This document shows, piece by piece, positions 32,223 through 42,821 of a stretch of DNA of 64,000 nucleotides (the stretch's first letter is position 1; every line of letters starts with the position of its first letter). Under the pieces are notes generated by a model, which had not been told where the DNA came from, did no database searches, and saw only the letters and a program-made list of their open reading frames with translations. This DNA is from Ottowia beijingensis. GTDB taxonomy: Bacteria > Pseudomonadota > Gammaproteobacteria > Burkholderiales > Burkholderiaceae_C. Location of the stretch: NCBI RefSeq assembly GCF_013423955.1, contig NZ_JACCKX010000001.1:2232001-2296000 (forward strand), read 5' to 3'. A program made the position numbers and the translations under genes.

Positions 32223-32843
32223 TCAGCGCGATGCCGCCGGGCCCGGACCAGTGGTGAAGTCCACGCGCGGCGCGGTGGAGATGGCGGCCTCGTTGGCCAC
32301 GGTGAAGTTTTCCTTCGGCTTGTAGCCGAACACCATGCCCGTCAGGTTGGTCGGGAAGCTGCGTGCCAGCACGTTGTACTGCTGCACCGCCTCGATGTAG
32401 CGGTTGCGCGCCACGGCGATGCGGTTCTCGGTGCCTTCCAGCGCCACGCGCAGATCGGCGAAGGCCTTGTTGGCCTTCAAGTCGGGGTAGCGCTCCACCG
32501 TCACCATCAGGCGGCTCAGTGCGCTGGACAGCTCGCCCTGCGCGGCCTGGAATTGCCTGAAGGCTTCGGGGTTGTTCAGCGTTTCGGGCGTCACCTGGAT
32601 GCTGGTGGCCCTGGCGCGGGCGTTGATCACCTGGTTGAGCGTGTCCTGCTCGAACTGGGCTTCGCCCTTGACGGTGTTGACCAGGTTGTCGATCAGGTCG
32701 GCGCGGCGCTGGTACTGGTTGACCACCTCGCTCCAGGCCGACTTGGTGGCTTCGTCCAGGCGCTGGAAGTCGTTGTAGCCGCAGCCGGTGAGCGACACGG
32801 CCATCGCCAGCACGGCGCCGATCTTGAGCAGCCAGCTTTTCAT
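32223..32843 (-). CDS. lemA: LemA family lipoprotein
   Basis: 206 residues from the ATG at 32843, which follows GGAGGAATTCCC. The leader MKSWLLKIGAVLAMAVSLTG ends in a lipobox cysteine near residue 21, then GYNDFQRLDEATKSAWSEVV and NQYQRRADLIDNLVNTVKGE, the LemA signature. The helical core and the C-terminal FGYKPKENFTVANEAAISTA-like segment complete the family pattern. It heads a lemA-TPM-TPM operon, a common arrangement; function is not established, though envelope roles are suspected. Confidence 0.93.
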   Translation of the reverse strand: MKSWLLKIGAVLAMAVSLTGCGYNDFQRLDEATKSAWSEVVNQYQRRADLIDNLVNTVKGEAQFEQDTLNQVINARARATSIQVTPETLNNPEAFRQFQAAQGELSSALSRLMVTVERYPDLKANKAFADLRVALEGTENRIAVARNRYIEAVQQYNVLARSFPTNLTGMVFGYKPKENFTVANEAAISTAPRVDFTTGPGPAASR

Positions 32844-33013
32844 GGGAATTCCTCCGAACTCAGAGAGTGGTTTTGAACAGGCGCGGAAGTTAGCATGAAA
32901 CGAATGCTTTGTTCTGTAGGCTGAGCGCTCGTTCTGCGCCCACCCCATGTTCGCGTGGTGTGCTGGCCACGCGGCACAATGCGGGGCTGTCATCACCCGA
33001 GCCTTCGCGTGCC

Positions 33014-33460
33014 ATGCCCAAGTCCCGCTACCGCGCCGCCCAGCACGGCGGTTCTGCCGACGACGTCGAAGCCGCCTTCTACGAAGCGCTGCAGGCCGGC
33101 GACATCGAGCAGCTCATGGCCTGCTGGGCCGACGAGGACGACATCGTCTGCGTGCACCCCGGCGGGCCGCGGCTGGTGGGCGCGGCGGCCATCCGCGCCG
33201 CGTTCGAGGCCATGTTCGCCAACGGTGCCGTGCGCGCCCACCCCGAGCGCCTGCGCAAGGTCGAATCGCTCGGCGCCGCCCTCCACAACGTGCTGGAGCG
33301 CGTGGACCTGGTGACCGCCGAAGGCACGCAGCACGCCTGGGTGGTGGCCACCAACGTGTACTTCAAGACGGCACAGGGCTGGCGCCTGGTGGCGCACCAT
33401 GCCAGCCCCGGCCGCAGCGAGGTGGCCGAGGTGTCGCAGCCGGCGCAGCTGCTGCATTGA
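33014..33460 (+). CDS. SnoaL-like/DUF4440 family protein
   Basis: NTF2-fold protein, 148 residues. After a basic leader (MPKSRYRAAQ) the fold reads DDVEAAFYEALQAGDIEQLM, ACWADEDDIVCVHPGGPRLV, GAAAIRAAFEAMFANG and VYFKTAQGWRLVAHHASPGR. The WADEDDIVCVHPGG and WRLVAHHAS elements match the small family often annotated as SnoaL-like or ketosteroid-isomerase-like. No catalytic role can be assigned. The start at 33014 is chosen because the protein begins with a typical leader; no strong ribosome-binding site is seen. Followed by a family A repeat that leads into the hydrolase gene. Confidence 0.8.
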   Translation: MPKSRYRAAQHGGSADDVEAAFYEALQAGDIEQLMACWADEDDIVCVHPGGPRLVGAAAIRAAFEAMFANGAVRAHPERLRKVESLGAALHNVLERVDLVTAEGTQHAWVVATNVYFKTAQGWRLVAHHASPGRSEVAEVSQPAQLLH

Positions 33461-33479
33461 AGCTGCGGGCTGCGGCCTT

Positions 33480-33540
33480 TTCAAGAAAAAGTGGCTTCAG
33501 CGCCCGACGGGCAAGCGCAGGCAGCTATCAAAATAGAAGT
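33480..33540 (-). repeat. Family A repeat overlapping the hydrolase start
   Basis: The reverse complement has CTATTTTGATAGCTGCCTGC, GCTTGCCCGTCGGGCGCTGA and ACTTTTTCTTGAAAAG. Both GTG start candidates of the next gene lie inside it or at its edge. Confidence 0.7.
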
Positions 33541-34554
33541 GACCCCTATCGCGCGCCCGCCTGGCTGCCGGGCGGCCAGTTGCAGACGCTGTGGCCGGCG
33601 CTCCACGCGCGCCGTGTGGCCGGGCCGCGCATCGCCTACCGGCGCGAGCGCTGGGACACGCCCGATGGCGACTTCGTCGATGTCGACTGGCTCGAACCTG
33701 CCGCACCGGCCGGCGCGCCGCTGCTGGTGCTGTTCCACGGCCTCGAAGGCTCGTCGCGCAGCCACTACGCCGAGGCCTTCGCCGGCTGGGCGCGCTCGCA
33801 CGGCGTGGGCCTGGCGGTGCCGCATTTCCGCGGCTGCTCGGGCGAACCCAACCGCGCCCCGCGCGCCTACCACTCGGGCGACTTCGCCGAGGTCGGCTGG
33901 CTTCTGGCGCGCTTCCAGGGCGCGCAACGGGCGCGCGGCGGCGGGCCGGTGCTGGCCGTGGGCGTGTCGCTGGGCGGCAATGCGCTGCTGCGCTGGGCGG
34001 GCGAGGCGGGCGTCAGCGCGGGGACGCTGGTCGCGGCGGTGGCGGCGGTGTGTTCGCCGCTCGACCTGGCGGCGGGCGCGCAGGCCATCGGACGCGGCTT
34101 CAACCGGCAGGTCTACACCCGCCTGTTCCTGCGCAGCATGAAGACCAAGGCGCGCGCCAAGCTGGCGCAGCACCCCGGCCTGTTCGACGCCGGGCGCCTG
34201 CGCGCCGCACGCGACCTGATCGCCTTCGACGACCTGTTCACCGCGCCGCTGCACGGCTTTGCGGGGGCCGGCGATTACTACCGCCGCGCCTCGGCCAAGC
34301 CGGTGCTGGCCGACATCCGCGTGCCCGCGCTGGCGCTGAACGCGCAGAACGACCCGTTCGTGCCCGCTGCCTCGCTGCCGCGCGCGGGCGAGGTCGGCCG
34401 CCACGTGACGCTGTGGCAGCCGCCCGAGGGCGGCCACGTCGGCTTCTGCCAGGGCCGGGCGCCGGGCCATGTGTTCTGGCTGCCGCGGGCGGTGGGTGGC
34501 TGGCTGCTGGCGCAGGCAGAGGTCCCGGCGCGGGCCGGCCATGCCAGCTCGTGA
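33491..34554 (+). CDS. YheT-like alpha/beta hydrolase (one frameshift)
   Basis: Predicted esterase of about 350 residues. Conserved: PYRAPAWLPGGQLQTLWPAL, then WDTPDGDFVDVDWLEP, the nucleophile elbow GVSLGGNALLRWAGE, and the family's LEGSSRSHYAEAF and HFRGCSGEPNRAPRAYHSGD. The acid/histidine part is ALNAQNDPFVP ... EGGHVGFCQG. Two GTG starts are possible: 33491, which translates part of a family A repeat (VASAPDGQAQAAIKIE), or 33539, directly at the edge. One more C in the run near 33543 joins VTP to YRAPAWLPG. Substrate unknown. Confidence 0.85.
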
Positions 34555-34584
34555 CTGGCATGAAGGGGGGACTTGGGTGAATTT

Positions 34585-34648
34585 CTTGATGATCACTGAA
34601 TGGTTCCAGCGCTTTACTGATCGGCGCTGACAGCTCATCAAAAAGAGC
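34585..34648 (-). repeat. Family A repeat, diverged
   Basis: The reverse complement gives TCTTTTTGATGAGCTGTCAG, CGCCGATCAGTAAAGCGCTG and AACCATTCAG. It fills the gap between the hydrolase and the next gene. Confidence 0.5.
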
Positions 34649-34748
34649 GATCAACGGCGTCAAATTGTTGTCGCCGGAATCCTCGCCTCATGGGCCGTTG
34701 ACAAGGCGCCTGGACACACCTGCCCGCACTGCTGGCCATAATGGCCGC

Positions 34749-35291
34749 ATGGACGACATCGTCAGGCAGGCCATGGCCAAGTGGCCCAATGTGCCCAGCG
34801 CCTATGGCTGGCTGGGGCTGGACGCGCGCGGCAACTGGTACCTGCGCGACGAGCAGGCGCAGGCGGCCGGCGCGTTTGCCAGCGGCCGACCGGGCGCCAA
34901 GGGCGCGCTGGTGCAGCTGGAGAAGCTGGTCGACTTCATCCAGCGCAATTACGAAGTCGACGAGGCCGGCCGCTGGTTCTTCCAGAACGGGCCGCAGCGC
35001 GTGTTCGTCGAACTCGAAGCCACGCCCTGGATCTGGCGCGTGGCGGCCGACGGCAGCGTGACCGCGCACGACGGCCGCCCGGCGCAGGTGCACGCGGTGT
35101 TCACCGACGAGCAGGGGCGGGTGTACCTGCGCACTGACCGGGGTTTCGGCCTGGTGCACACGCAAGACGTGGCCGGCGTGGCCGAGGCGGTGGAAGCCGG
35201 CCGCTGGACGCCGCAGGCGGTGCAGGCGGCTGAACTGCCGGTGCGGGAAGGCTATGTGCCCAGTCCCCAAGCGCAGGCTGGCGGCCGGTGA
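34749..35291 (+). CDS. DUF2944/DUF2946-type conserved hypothetical protein
   Basis: 180 residues from the ATG at 34749. The opening MDDIVRQAMAKWPNVPSAYG and WLGLDARGNWYLRD is highly characteristic of a family found throughout Burkholderiales; I recall it under a DUF number near 2944-2946 but am not certain which. Further blocks: LVDFIQRNYEVDEAGRWFFQ, NGPQRVFVELEATPWIWRV and TDRGFGLVHTQDVAGVAEAV. No signal peptide or catalytic motif is visible. Function unknown. It is a single gene followed by repeats and a terminator. Confidence 0.8.
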   Translation: MDDIVRQAMAKWPNVPSAYGWLGLDARGNWYLRDEQAQAAGAFASGRPGAKGALVQLEKLVDFIQRNYEVDEAGRWFFQNGPQRVFVELEATPWIWRVAADGSVTAHDGRPAQVHAVFTDEQGRVYLRTDRGFGLVHTQDVAGVAEAVEAGRWTPQAVQAAELPVREGYVPSPQAQAGGR

Positions 35292-35311
35292 GCAACTGAT
35301 TGCTTCTGTCT

Positions 35312-35436
35312 GGCTTGATCGTCAAGAAGTCTCGGATGCCGCGCGGATCGCATCCGCCGTGTGGGAGCGGGCTGACCCGCGATCAAGCGGTGGTGGCGAC
35401 CAGGCGCCTCATCGCGGGCCAGCCCGCTCCCACAAC
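35312..35436 (+). repeat. Family B repeat, long form
   Basis: CTTGATCGTCAAGAAGTCTC, GATGCCGCGCGGATCGCATC, then TGTGGGAGCGGGCTGACC and its inverted partner GGCCAGCCCGCTCCCACA. Near-identical over its length to the complement of 1027-1150, including the parts outside the hairpins. Confidence 0.8.
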
Positions 35437-35460
35437 GCTGTCTGACACTGGTTGCCGATC

Positions 35461-35520
35461 ACGCTGTTTTGATAGCGGCCGGCGCTTGATGGGATTGGCC
35501 TGGCGGCCAATTTGGCCATA
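35461..35520 (+). repeat. Family A repeat, weak copy
   Basis: GCTGTTTTGATAGCGG, CCGGCGCTTGATGGG, then GGCCAATTTGGCC. The first blocks match family A, the second half does not. Confidence 0.4.
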
Positions 35521-35546
35521 AAAAAGCCGCTCATCAAGCGGCTTTT
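35521..35546. terminator. Bidirectional terminator
   Basis: AAAAAGCCGC, loop TCATCAA, GCGGCTTTTT. It serves the convergent DUF gene and cytochrome gene, whose stop is 23 bases away. Confidence 0.85.
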
Positions 35547-35568
35547 TGAGTGCTGGCGCAAGGGGCTT

Positions 35569-36489
35569 TCAGCGCGCGGCGTTCACCATGTAATCCACGG
35601 CGGCCTTGATCTCGTCGTCGGTGGCGGTGGAGGCGCCGCGCGGTGGCATGGCGTTCAGGCCGTTGATGGAGGACTTGTAGAGCGCGTCCATGCCTTTGGC
35701 GATGCGCGGTGCCCACTCTTCCTTGTTGCCCGACTTGGGCGCGCCCGCCACGCCGGCGGCGTGGCACACGGTGCACGACTTTTCGTACAGCGCCTTGCCC
35801 ACTGCCGGGTCGGACGTGGTGGCGGCTGCGGCGGCGCCCGGTGCCGCTGCAACAACGGCAGCGGCAGGCGCGGCCGCCGAGGCTTCTGCGGCAGCAGGCG
35901 CGGCAGCAGCCGGCTCGGAGGCGGCTGCAGGTGCAGGCGCCGGTGCAGCAGCCGCTGCCGGCTCTGCGGCAGCCGGGGCGCCACTGGCCGCATCGGCCGG
36001 AGCCGCCGGCTCGGCGAGCTTGCCGCCAGCGGCGTTGGCCATGTAAACCACGGCGCGGCCGATTTCCAGATCGGAGAAGTTGCCGCCACCTTGCGGTGCC
36101 ATGGCGCCCTTACCCTTCAGCGCCGAGGTCAGCAGGGCGTCGTAGCCCAGCGCGATGCGCGGCGCCCAGGCCGCGTGGTCACCCGACTTGGGCGCGCCCG
36201 ACACGCCGGTGGCATGGCAGGCCGTGCACTGGGCCTTGTAGACCGCTTCGCCGGTCTGCAGCGGGCGGTTGGCATCGCGGATCTCGACCGTGCCCACCTT
36301 CTGCAGGCGCTCGGCGATGCCGCGCTGCACTTCGCTGACGCCCGGCGCCGGCAGCGTGGCGGAGGTGACGTAATAGACCAGGCCGATGATGATGAACACC
36401 GGCAGCACGAAAGCCAGAACGCTGGCCCAGAACAACTGCTTGGGCGTCTTGATGGGGCCGGTGTGTGCTTCGTGCGTGATGTCGCTCAT
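35569..36489 (-). CDS. Membrane-anchored dihaem cytochrome c (cytochrome c5 type)
   Basis: Periplasm-facing electron carrier, 306 residues from the ATG at 36489. One N-terminal membrane helix (LFWASVLAFVLPVFIIIGLV) acts as anchor. Domain 1 has the haem motif CTACH in GEAVYKAQCTACHATGVSGA; domain 2 has CTVCH in ALYEKSCTVCHAAGVAGAPK. The axial methionine regions are KGAMAPQGGG and GLNAMPPRG. The two domains are joined by about 75 residues made almost wholly of Ala, Pro and Glu, probably an extended linker. It probably feeds electrons to a terminal oxidase; its partner is not in the window. Confidence 0.92.
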   Translation of the reverse strand: MSDITHEAHTGPIKTPKQLFWASVLAFVLPVFIIIGLVYYVTSATLPAPGVSEVQRGIAERLQKVGTVEIRDANRPLQTGEAVYKAQCTACHATGVSGAPKSGDHAAWAPRIALGYDALLTSALKGKGAMAPQGGGNFSDLEIGRAVVYMANAAGGKLAEPAAPADAASGAPAAAEPAAAAAPAPAPAAASEPAAAAPAAAEASAAAPAAAVVAAAPGAAAAATTSDPAVGKALYEKSCTVCHAAGVAGAPKSGNKEEWAPRIAKGMDALYKSSINGLNAMPPRGASTATDDEIKAAVDYMVNAAR

Positions 36490-36642
36490 GGCGTCCTCGG
36501 GAGGGCTCGGTCGTGGGTTGTGCGGGGTGCGCGGCACGCAGCCAGCCAGCAACCACCGGGGCTCGCGCGCGACGAAGGGCGATTATAGGCCGCGCCCAGG
36601 CGGCCATCGGGCGCAGACAGCCGCCGGGCGGCGCGCTGTTCG

Positions 36643-38163
36643 TCAGCTGGCGGCCGCGACGGGCGGCATCGGCGGCTGGTAGTCGGTCCAGCCGCCACCC
36701 AGGGCCTTGTACAGCTGCACTTCGTTGGCGCGCTGTGCCAGCCGCACCTGGGCCAGCGCCTGCTCGATGGCGAACAGCGAGCGCTGCGCGTCCAGCAAGT
36801 CCAGGTAGTTGGCGATGCCGTTGCGGTAGCGCAGGTCGGCCAGGCGGAAGCGGTCGCGCTCGGCCGCGGCCTGCGCCTGCAGCGCGCTCAGCTGGTCGGC
36901 CAGCGTGGCGCGGCCGGCCAGCGCGTCGGCCACCTCGCGGAAGGCGGTCTGGATCGACTTCTCGTACTGCGCCACGGCGATCTCGCGGCCGGCGCGCGCG
37001 GCGTCCAGGTTGGCCTGGTTGCGGCCCATGTCGAAGATCGGCAGCGTGATGCTGGGCCCGAACGACCAGGCCTTGCTGCCGCTCGAGCCGAACAGGCCGT
37101 CCAGATCGCCGCTGACGCGGCCCAGCGAGCCGGTGAGCGAAATGCGCGGGAAGAAGTTGGCGCGCGCCGCGCCGATGTTGGCGTTGGCGGCGATCAGCTG
37201 CTGCTCGGCGGCGCGGATGTCGGGGCGGCGCAGCAGCAGGTCGGACGGCAGGCCGGGAGGCACCTCGGTGAAGGTGGGCAGTTCGGCCACCGGCTCGACC
37301 GCGGCGGTGGGCTGCGACAGGCTGCGCGGCGCCTCGGGCGTGACCACTGCCGGCACGGGCGGGATCAGCCGCTCGGGGATCGGCTGGCCCACCAGAAGCG
37401 TCAGCAGGTTGATGTCCTGCGCGCGCAGGCGCTGCTGCTGGGCGCGCGTGGCCTGCGCGTTGGCGGCCAGCGATTCGGCCAGGCGCATGTCGAGCGCGGA
37501 CGAGGCGCCGTTGTCGAAGCGCAGCCTGGTCAGGCGCAGCGACTGCTCGCGCGTGCCCAGAGTGCGCTCGGTCAGCAGCAGCAGCTCGGTGTCGGTCTTC
37601 AGCTGCAGCCAGGTGCTGCTGACGGCGGCGATCAGGCTGATCTGCGCCGCCTTGCGCGCTTCCTCGGTCGCCAGGTAGTTGGCCAGCGCCACATCCTTGA
37701 GCGCCGCCACGCGACCGAAGAAATCCAGCTCCCAACCGGCCACGCCGATGCCCACTGTGTAGTTCGACGACACACTGGGCCCGCCCAGCGCCTGCATCGG
37801 GTTCGGGGCCGAGCGCGTGCCGCTGGCCGAGGCGCCCACCGTGGGGAACTGGTCGGCGCTGCGGATCTGGTACTGCGCGCGCGCCTGCTCGATGTTCTGC
37901 ACCGCCACGCGCAGGTCGCGGTTGTTCTCGATCGCCATGGCGATCAGTTCGCGCAGCTGCGCATCGTGCACGAACTGCTGCCACGGCAGGTCGGCGGCGG
38001 CGATGCCGCCCACTTCCTGGGCGCCGGCGCTGTCGGGCCAGGTGGCGGTGACGGGCGCGGCCGGGCGCTCGTACTTCGGCACGAAGGAGCAGCCGGCCAG
38101 GACGGCGAGGGCCAGGGTGCTGAGGCCGGCACGCAGGCCGGGCAGAGGGGTGCTTGTCGTCAT
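36643..38163 (-). CDS. RND efflux outer-membrane channel lipoprotein (NodT/OprM family)
   Basis: TolC-like trimeric outer-membrane duct, 506 residues, no break. Leader LSTLALAVLAGCSFVPKYER has a lipobox cysteine near residue 25. Two structural repeats are visible: RELIAMAIENNRDLRVAVQN and RRPDIRAAEQQLIAANANIG, each followed by the FPTVGASASG or FPRISLTGSL motifs. The start ATG overlaps the stop of the pump gene (ATGA), so it is translationally coupled as third gene of the operon. Confidence 0.95.
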   Translation of the reverse strand: MTTSTPLPGLRAGLSTLALAVLAGCSFVPKYERPAAPVTATWPDSAGAQEVGGIAAADLPWQQFVHDAQLRELIAMAIENNRDLRVAVQNIEQARAQYQIRSADQFPTVGASASGTRSAPNPMQALGGPSVSSNYTVGIGVAGWELDFFGRVAALKDVALANYLATEEARKAAQISLIAAVSSTWLQLKTDTELLLLTERTLGTREQSLRLTRLRFDNGASSALDMRLAESLAANAQATRAQQQRLRAQDINLLTLLVGQPIPERLIPPVPAVVTPEAPRSLSQPTAAVEPVAELPTFTEVPPGLPSDLLLRRPDIRAAEQQLIAANANIGAARANFFPRISLTGSLGRVSGDLDGLFGSSGSKAWSFGPSITLPIFDMGRNQANLDAARAGREIAVAQYEKSIQTAFREVADALAGRATLADQLSALQAQAAAERDRFRLADLRYRNGIANYLDLLDAQRSLFAIEQALAQVRLAQRANEVQLYKALGGGWTDYQPPMPPVAAAS

Positions 38164-41100
38164 GGAATCATGACCTCCTTGGGGGCTTGGTCGGCCGGGG
38201 TGATTTCCTCGCCGGCGGCCAGTTCGCGATCATGCGCGCGTTGCTCGCGGCTGCGGAACATGGTGCGCACCAGCAGGAAGAATACCGGCACCATCATGAC
38301 CGATAGCGTGGTGCCCACGGTCATGCCCCAGAACACGCCGGTGCCGATTTCGCGCTGGCTGGCCGAGCTGGCGCCCGAGGCGATGTACAGCGGCACCACG
38401 CCCATGATGAAGGCCAGCGAGGTCATCAGAATGGGTCGAAAGCGCAGCCGCGCCGCCGCCAGCGAGGCCTGCAGCACGCTCATGCCCTGCGCCTGCAGGT
38501 CCTTGGCGAACTCGACGATCAGGATGGCGTTCTTGGCCGACAGGCCGATCACCGTGATCAGGCCGATCTGGAAGTACACGTCGTTGGGCATGGCGCGTAT
38601 CCACACGCCGAACAGCGTGCCCAGCACGCCCAGCGGCACCACCAGGATCACCGACAGCGGAATGGTCCAGCTCTCGTACAGCGCGGCCAGGCACAGGAAC
38701 ACCGCCAGGATCGAGAACGCGTACAGGATGGCCGATGAGGCGCCCGCCTTCTTCTCGTCCAGCGAGATGCCGGTCCACTCGTAGCCGAAGCCGGCCGGCA
38801 GCGTCCCGGCAATGCGCTCCATCTCGGCCATGGCGTCGCCCGTCGAATAGCCGGGCGCCGGCTCGCCGGTGATGGACATGGACGGATAACCGTTGTAGCG
38901 CTTGAGCTGCATGGGGCCGCTGACCCACTTGGCGCTGACCATGGTGGACAGCGGCACCAGCTGGCCCTGGTTGTTGGGCACCTTGAGTGCCAGCACGCTC
39001 TCGGGTGTCATGCGCTTGTCGGCGTCGGCCTGCACCGTCACACGCTGCATGTAGCCCTGGTTCGGGAAGTCGGTGACGTAGGCCGAACCCAGCGCCGTGC
39101 CCAGCGTGTTGGAGATGGCGGCCACGCTGACGTTCTGCGCTGCGGCGGCGTCGCGGTCGATCTCGATTTCCCACTGCGGCGCGTCTTCCACGCCCTCGGG
39201 ACGTACGCCGACCAGGATCGGGCTTTGTGCCGCCGTGCCCAGCAGCTGACCGCGCGCGGCTACCAGCGCCTCGTGGCCCATGGCGTTGCGGTCGAGCAGG
39301 CGGAACACAAAGCCGCTGCCGGTGCCCAGCTCGGGGATGGCCGGCGGCGTGATGACGATCACGAAGGCGTCGCGGATGCTTTGCAGCGCGCCGGTGGCGC
39401 GCCCGGCCAGCGACATGGCGCTTTCCTCCGGCTTGGTGCGCACGCCCCAGTCCTTCAGCGTGGCGAAGGCCAGCGCCATGTTCTGCCCGGTGCCGGAGAA
39501 GTTGAAGCCGATGATGCTGACGATGTTGTCGACCTCGGGCTGCTCCATCATGTAGGCCTCGACCTCCTTCATCACGTTGAGCGTGCGCTCCTGCGTGGCG
39601 CCTGGCGGCAGCTGGACGTTGACGATCACGTTGCCCTGGTCCTCGGTCGGCAGGAAGGCGGTGGGCAGGCGCATGAACAGCAGCGCCACAACGGCGATGA
39701 TGGCCGCGTACACCGCCATCATGAGCCAGCTGCGGCGCATCACGCGCACCATGCCGCGCTCGTAGCCGCGCGTGGCGCGGCCGAAATGGCGGTTGAACCA
39801 GTTGAAGAAGGGGCCGAAGAAGCCCGTCTTCTTGTCGTGCGCATGGCCCTTGGGGATGGGCTTGAGCATGGTCGCGCACAGCGCCGGCGTCAGCGTCAGC
39901 GCGAAGAAGCCGGAGAACGCGATCGACACCGCCATCACCAGGGAGAACTGGCGGTAGATGTTGCCGGTGGCGCCCGCGAAGAAGGACAGCGGCAGGAACA
40001 CCGCCACCAGAATCACCGTGATGCCGATCACCGCGCCCGAGATCTGGCTCATGGCCTTGATGGTGGCCGCCTTGGGCGGCAGCCCTCCTCGGCCATGATG
40101 CGTTCGACGTTCTCCACCACCACGATGGCGTCGTCCACCACGATGCCGATCACCAGCACCATGGCGAACATTGCCAGGATGTTGATCGACATGCCCAGGT
40201 ACAGCAGCACGGCGAAGGTGCCCAGCAGCGCGATGGGCACCACGATGGTCGGGATCAGCGTGTAGCGCCAGTTCTGCAGGAACACGAACATCACGATGAC
40301 CACCAGCGCGATGGCCTCCAGCAGCGTCATCACCACCTTCTGGATCGAGATCTCGACGAACTTGGAGGTGTCGTAGGGCACCGCCCAGCTCACGCCCTCG
40401 GGCAGGAAGGATTCCAGCTCGCTCATCCGCTGCTTGATGGCGGTGGCCGTGGCCATGGCGTTGCCGGTGGAGGTCAGCTGGATGCCGACCGCCACCGAGG
40501 GCTGGCCGTTCTGGCGCGAGTTGAAGGTGTAGGTTTCAATGCCCAGTTCGACGCGCGCCACGTCGCGGATGCGCACCGACGAGCCGTCGGCGCGCGCGCG
40601 CAGCACCACGTCGCCGAATTCCTCGGGCGTGTCCAGCTGGCCGCTCGGCACGGTGATGGTGGCGTTGATGGTCTGGCCCGGCAGGCTGGGCGTATCGCCC
40701 AGCGAGCCGCCGGCAATCTGCATGCTCTGGCTGGTGATGGCGCTGTTGACGTCGGCCGCCGTCAGGCCGTAGCCTTCCAGCTTGGCCGGGTCGATCCAGA
40801 TGCGCATGGCGCGGCCGGACGCGAACAGCTGGGCATCGCCCACGCCTGGCACCCGTTTGAACTCGGGCAGCAGGTTGCGGTTGACGTAGTCCGCCACGTC
40901 GTCACGGGTGGCGTTGCCACTCGAGTTGAAGCTCACCACCATCAGGAAGTTGGTGCTGGCCTTGTCGATCCGCACGCCGGTGCGCTTGACCAGATCGGGC
41001 AGGCGGGGTTCGGCGCGCGAGAGGCGGTTCTGCACCTCGACCTGGGCGATGTCCGGGTCGGTGCCGGGCTCGAAGGTCAGCGTCAGCTGCGCGAAGCCGG

Positions 41101-41353
41101 CGGCCGGCGAAGTGGCCTCCATGTACATCAGGCCCTCGGCGCCGTTCATCTCGCGCTCGATGAGCGAGATCACGGTTTCGTCGATGGTCTTGGCGCTGGC
41201 GCCGGGGTAGGTGGTCATCACGCGGATGGTGGGCGGCGCGACCGAGGGGTACTGCGACACCGGCAGCTGCGTGATCGACACGATGCCGGCGATCACCACG
41301 AAGATGGCGATCACCCAGGCAAAGATCGGGCGGTGGATGAAGAACTTGGGCAT
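38160..41353 (-). CDS. RND multidrug efflux pump, AcrB/MexB type (one frameshift)
   Basis: Inner-membrane proton-driven drug exporter of the HAE1 family, about 1064 residues, from MPKFFIHRPIFAWVIAIFVV. Periplasmic porter regions, PAKLEGYGLTAADVNSAI and the hydrophobic TM bundles are complete. Proton-relay aspartates appear in VLVIGIVVDDAIVVVENVER. The frame is lost at about 40086, between IMAEEG and LPPKAATIKAMSQISGAVIG; one more G repairs it. The C-terminus RSREQRAHDRELAAGEEITP is full length. It is the second gene of a three-gene pump operon. Phylogeny would be needed to call it acrB, mexB, ttgB or bpeB. Confidence 0.95.
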
Positions 41354-41371
41354 GGTGGGCGCCTCTTCCGA

Positions 41372-42683
41372 TCAGCGCGAGGCCGCCGCTGCGGGGCCCG
41401 ATGCCGCGGCACTCGCCGCCGCCTGCGCCGGCGCGACGGACGAGGATGCTCCTGATTTAGGAGCTGCCGGCGCTTGCCCTGCCTGCGCTGGAGCCTGATT
41501 TGGCTTGTAAGGCACGGGCTTGACCGTCTTCACGCCCGGCATCAGCTTCATGAAGCCGTCCACCATCACCTGCTCGCCGGGCTGCAGGCCGCCCAGGATG
41601 ATCCACTGGTTGCCCTGGGCCTCGCCCAGCGTCACCGGGCGCCGCGTGAACGAGCCGTCGGCCGCCACCACCGTGGCCACGTCGCCCTGCGGCGTACCGC
41701 GCGTGATGGCCTGCTGCGGCAGCAGGATGGCGTTCTCCACCTGCGCCTGCTGCAGGCGCACGCGCACGTACATGCCGGGCAGCAGCAGTTGCTGCGGGTT
41801 GGGCACCTCGGCGCGCAGGCTCACCTGGCCGGTGCCGGGGTCCACCGTCAGGTCGGTAAACAGCAGGCGGCCGGCTTCGGCGTAGGGTTGGCCGTTCTCC
41901 AGCAGGATCTGCACGCGCGCCGCGTTGGTGCCCGAGCGCGCCAGCTGGCCGCTTTGCAGCGCCTGGCGCAGCTGCAGCACATCGCCCGCCGGCTGGGTGA
42001 GGTTCACGTACAGCGGGTTGGTCTGCTGGATCACCGCCAGCTGCGTGCCTTCCTGCGCGCTTACCAGCGCGCCCTCGGTCACCAGCGAGCGGCCGATGCG
42101 GCCCGAAATCGGCGCCGTCACCGTGGCATAGCCCAGGTTGATGCTGGCCGTGCGCACGGCCGCGCGCCCCGCGGCCACCTGGGCCTGCGCCGCCTTCTCG
42201 GCCGCCACGGCGGCATCGAACTCCTGCTTGCTCACCGCGTTGGCGGCCACCAGCGGCCGAAAGCGTGCCACCAGCGCGCTGGCATTGGCCAGGCTGGCCT
42301 GCGCCTGCGCCAGTTGCGCCTGCGCACTCTGCTGCGCCGCCTGGTAGGGGGCCGGGTCGACGTGGTAGAGCACCTGGCCGGCGCGCACGTCACTGCCTTC
42401 GGTGAACACGCGCTTGGTCAGAATGCCGGTGGCGCGGGCGCGCACTTGCGCCACGCGCGAGGGCTCCAGCCGCCCGGGCAACTCGGTCGACAGGCTCACG
42501 GTGCCGGGCTGCACGGTAACCACGCCCACCTCAGGCGGCGGCATGGCCCCGCCCGGGCCCCGGGCCTGCGGCCTGGTCATTCTTGTTGCCGCAGGCGGCC
42601 AGGGCGGCGGCCAGCAGCACGGCGGCCCCCACGGGCAGCAGGCGGCGCGGTGAAAGGCGGCGGATGGCGGGATGGTCGGGCAT
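41372..42683 (-). CDS. RND periplasmic adaptor lipoprotein (AcrA/MexA type, one frameshift)
   Basis: Membrane-fusion protein joining pump and channel. The ATG at 42683 gives RLLPVGAAVLLAAALAACGN with a lipobox cysteine near residue 32. After PGPG the frame is disturbed near 42560 in a GGGCCCGGGCGGGG run, then continues MPPPEVGVVTVQPGTVSLST, the lipoyl half-motifs, a coiled-coil hairpin (QSAQAQLAQAQASLANASAL) and the beta-barrel (VTAPISGRIGRSLVTEGALV). The C-terminal tail carries a family A repeat in frame (41449-41513), adding a Pro/Ala-rich KPNQAPAQAGQAPAAPKSGA. 18 bases upstream of the pump gene. Confidence 0.93.
41449..41513 (+). repeat. Family A repeat inside the adaptor gene
   Basis: CTCCTGATTTAGGAGCTGCC, GGCGCTTGCCCTGCCTGCGC, TGGAGCCTGATTTGGCTTG. 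Translated on the minus strand as part of the adaptor's C-terminal tail without breaking the frame. Confidence 0.65.
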
Positions 42684-42821
42684 GGTTGTTCTCTGGTTGA
42701 GTGGCGCGCGCCGGGCGGCGAACGGCCACGCCAGGCGCGAAAAAGGCGAAAGGTTACAGCGGGCGGCTCGGCTTTGCGCGAACGCCAGCTCCTGACCCCA
42801 TGCAGGGGAAACCGGCAATTA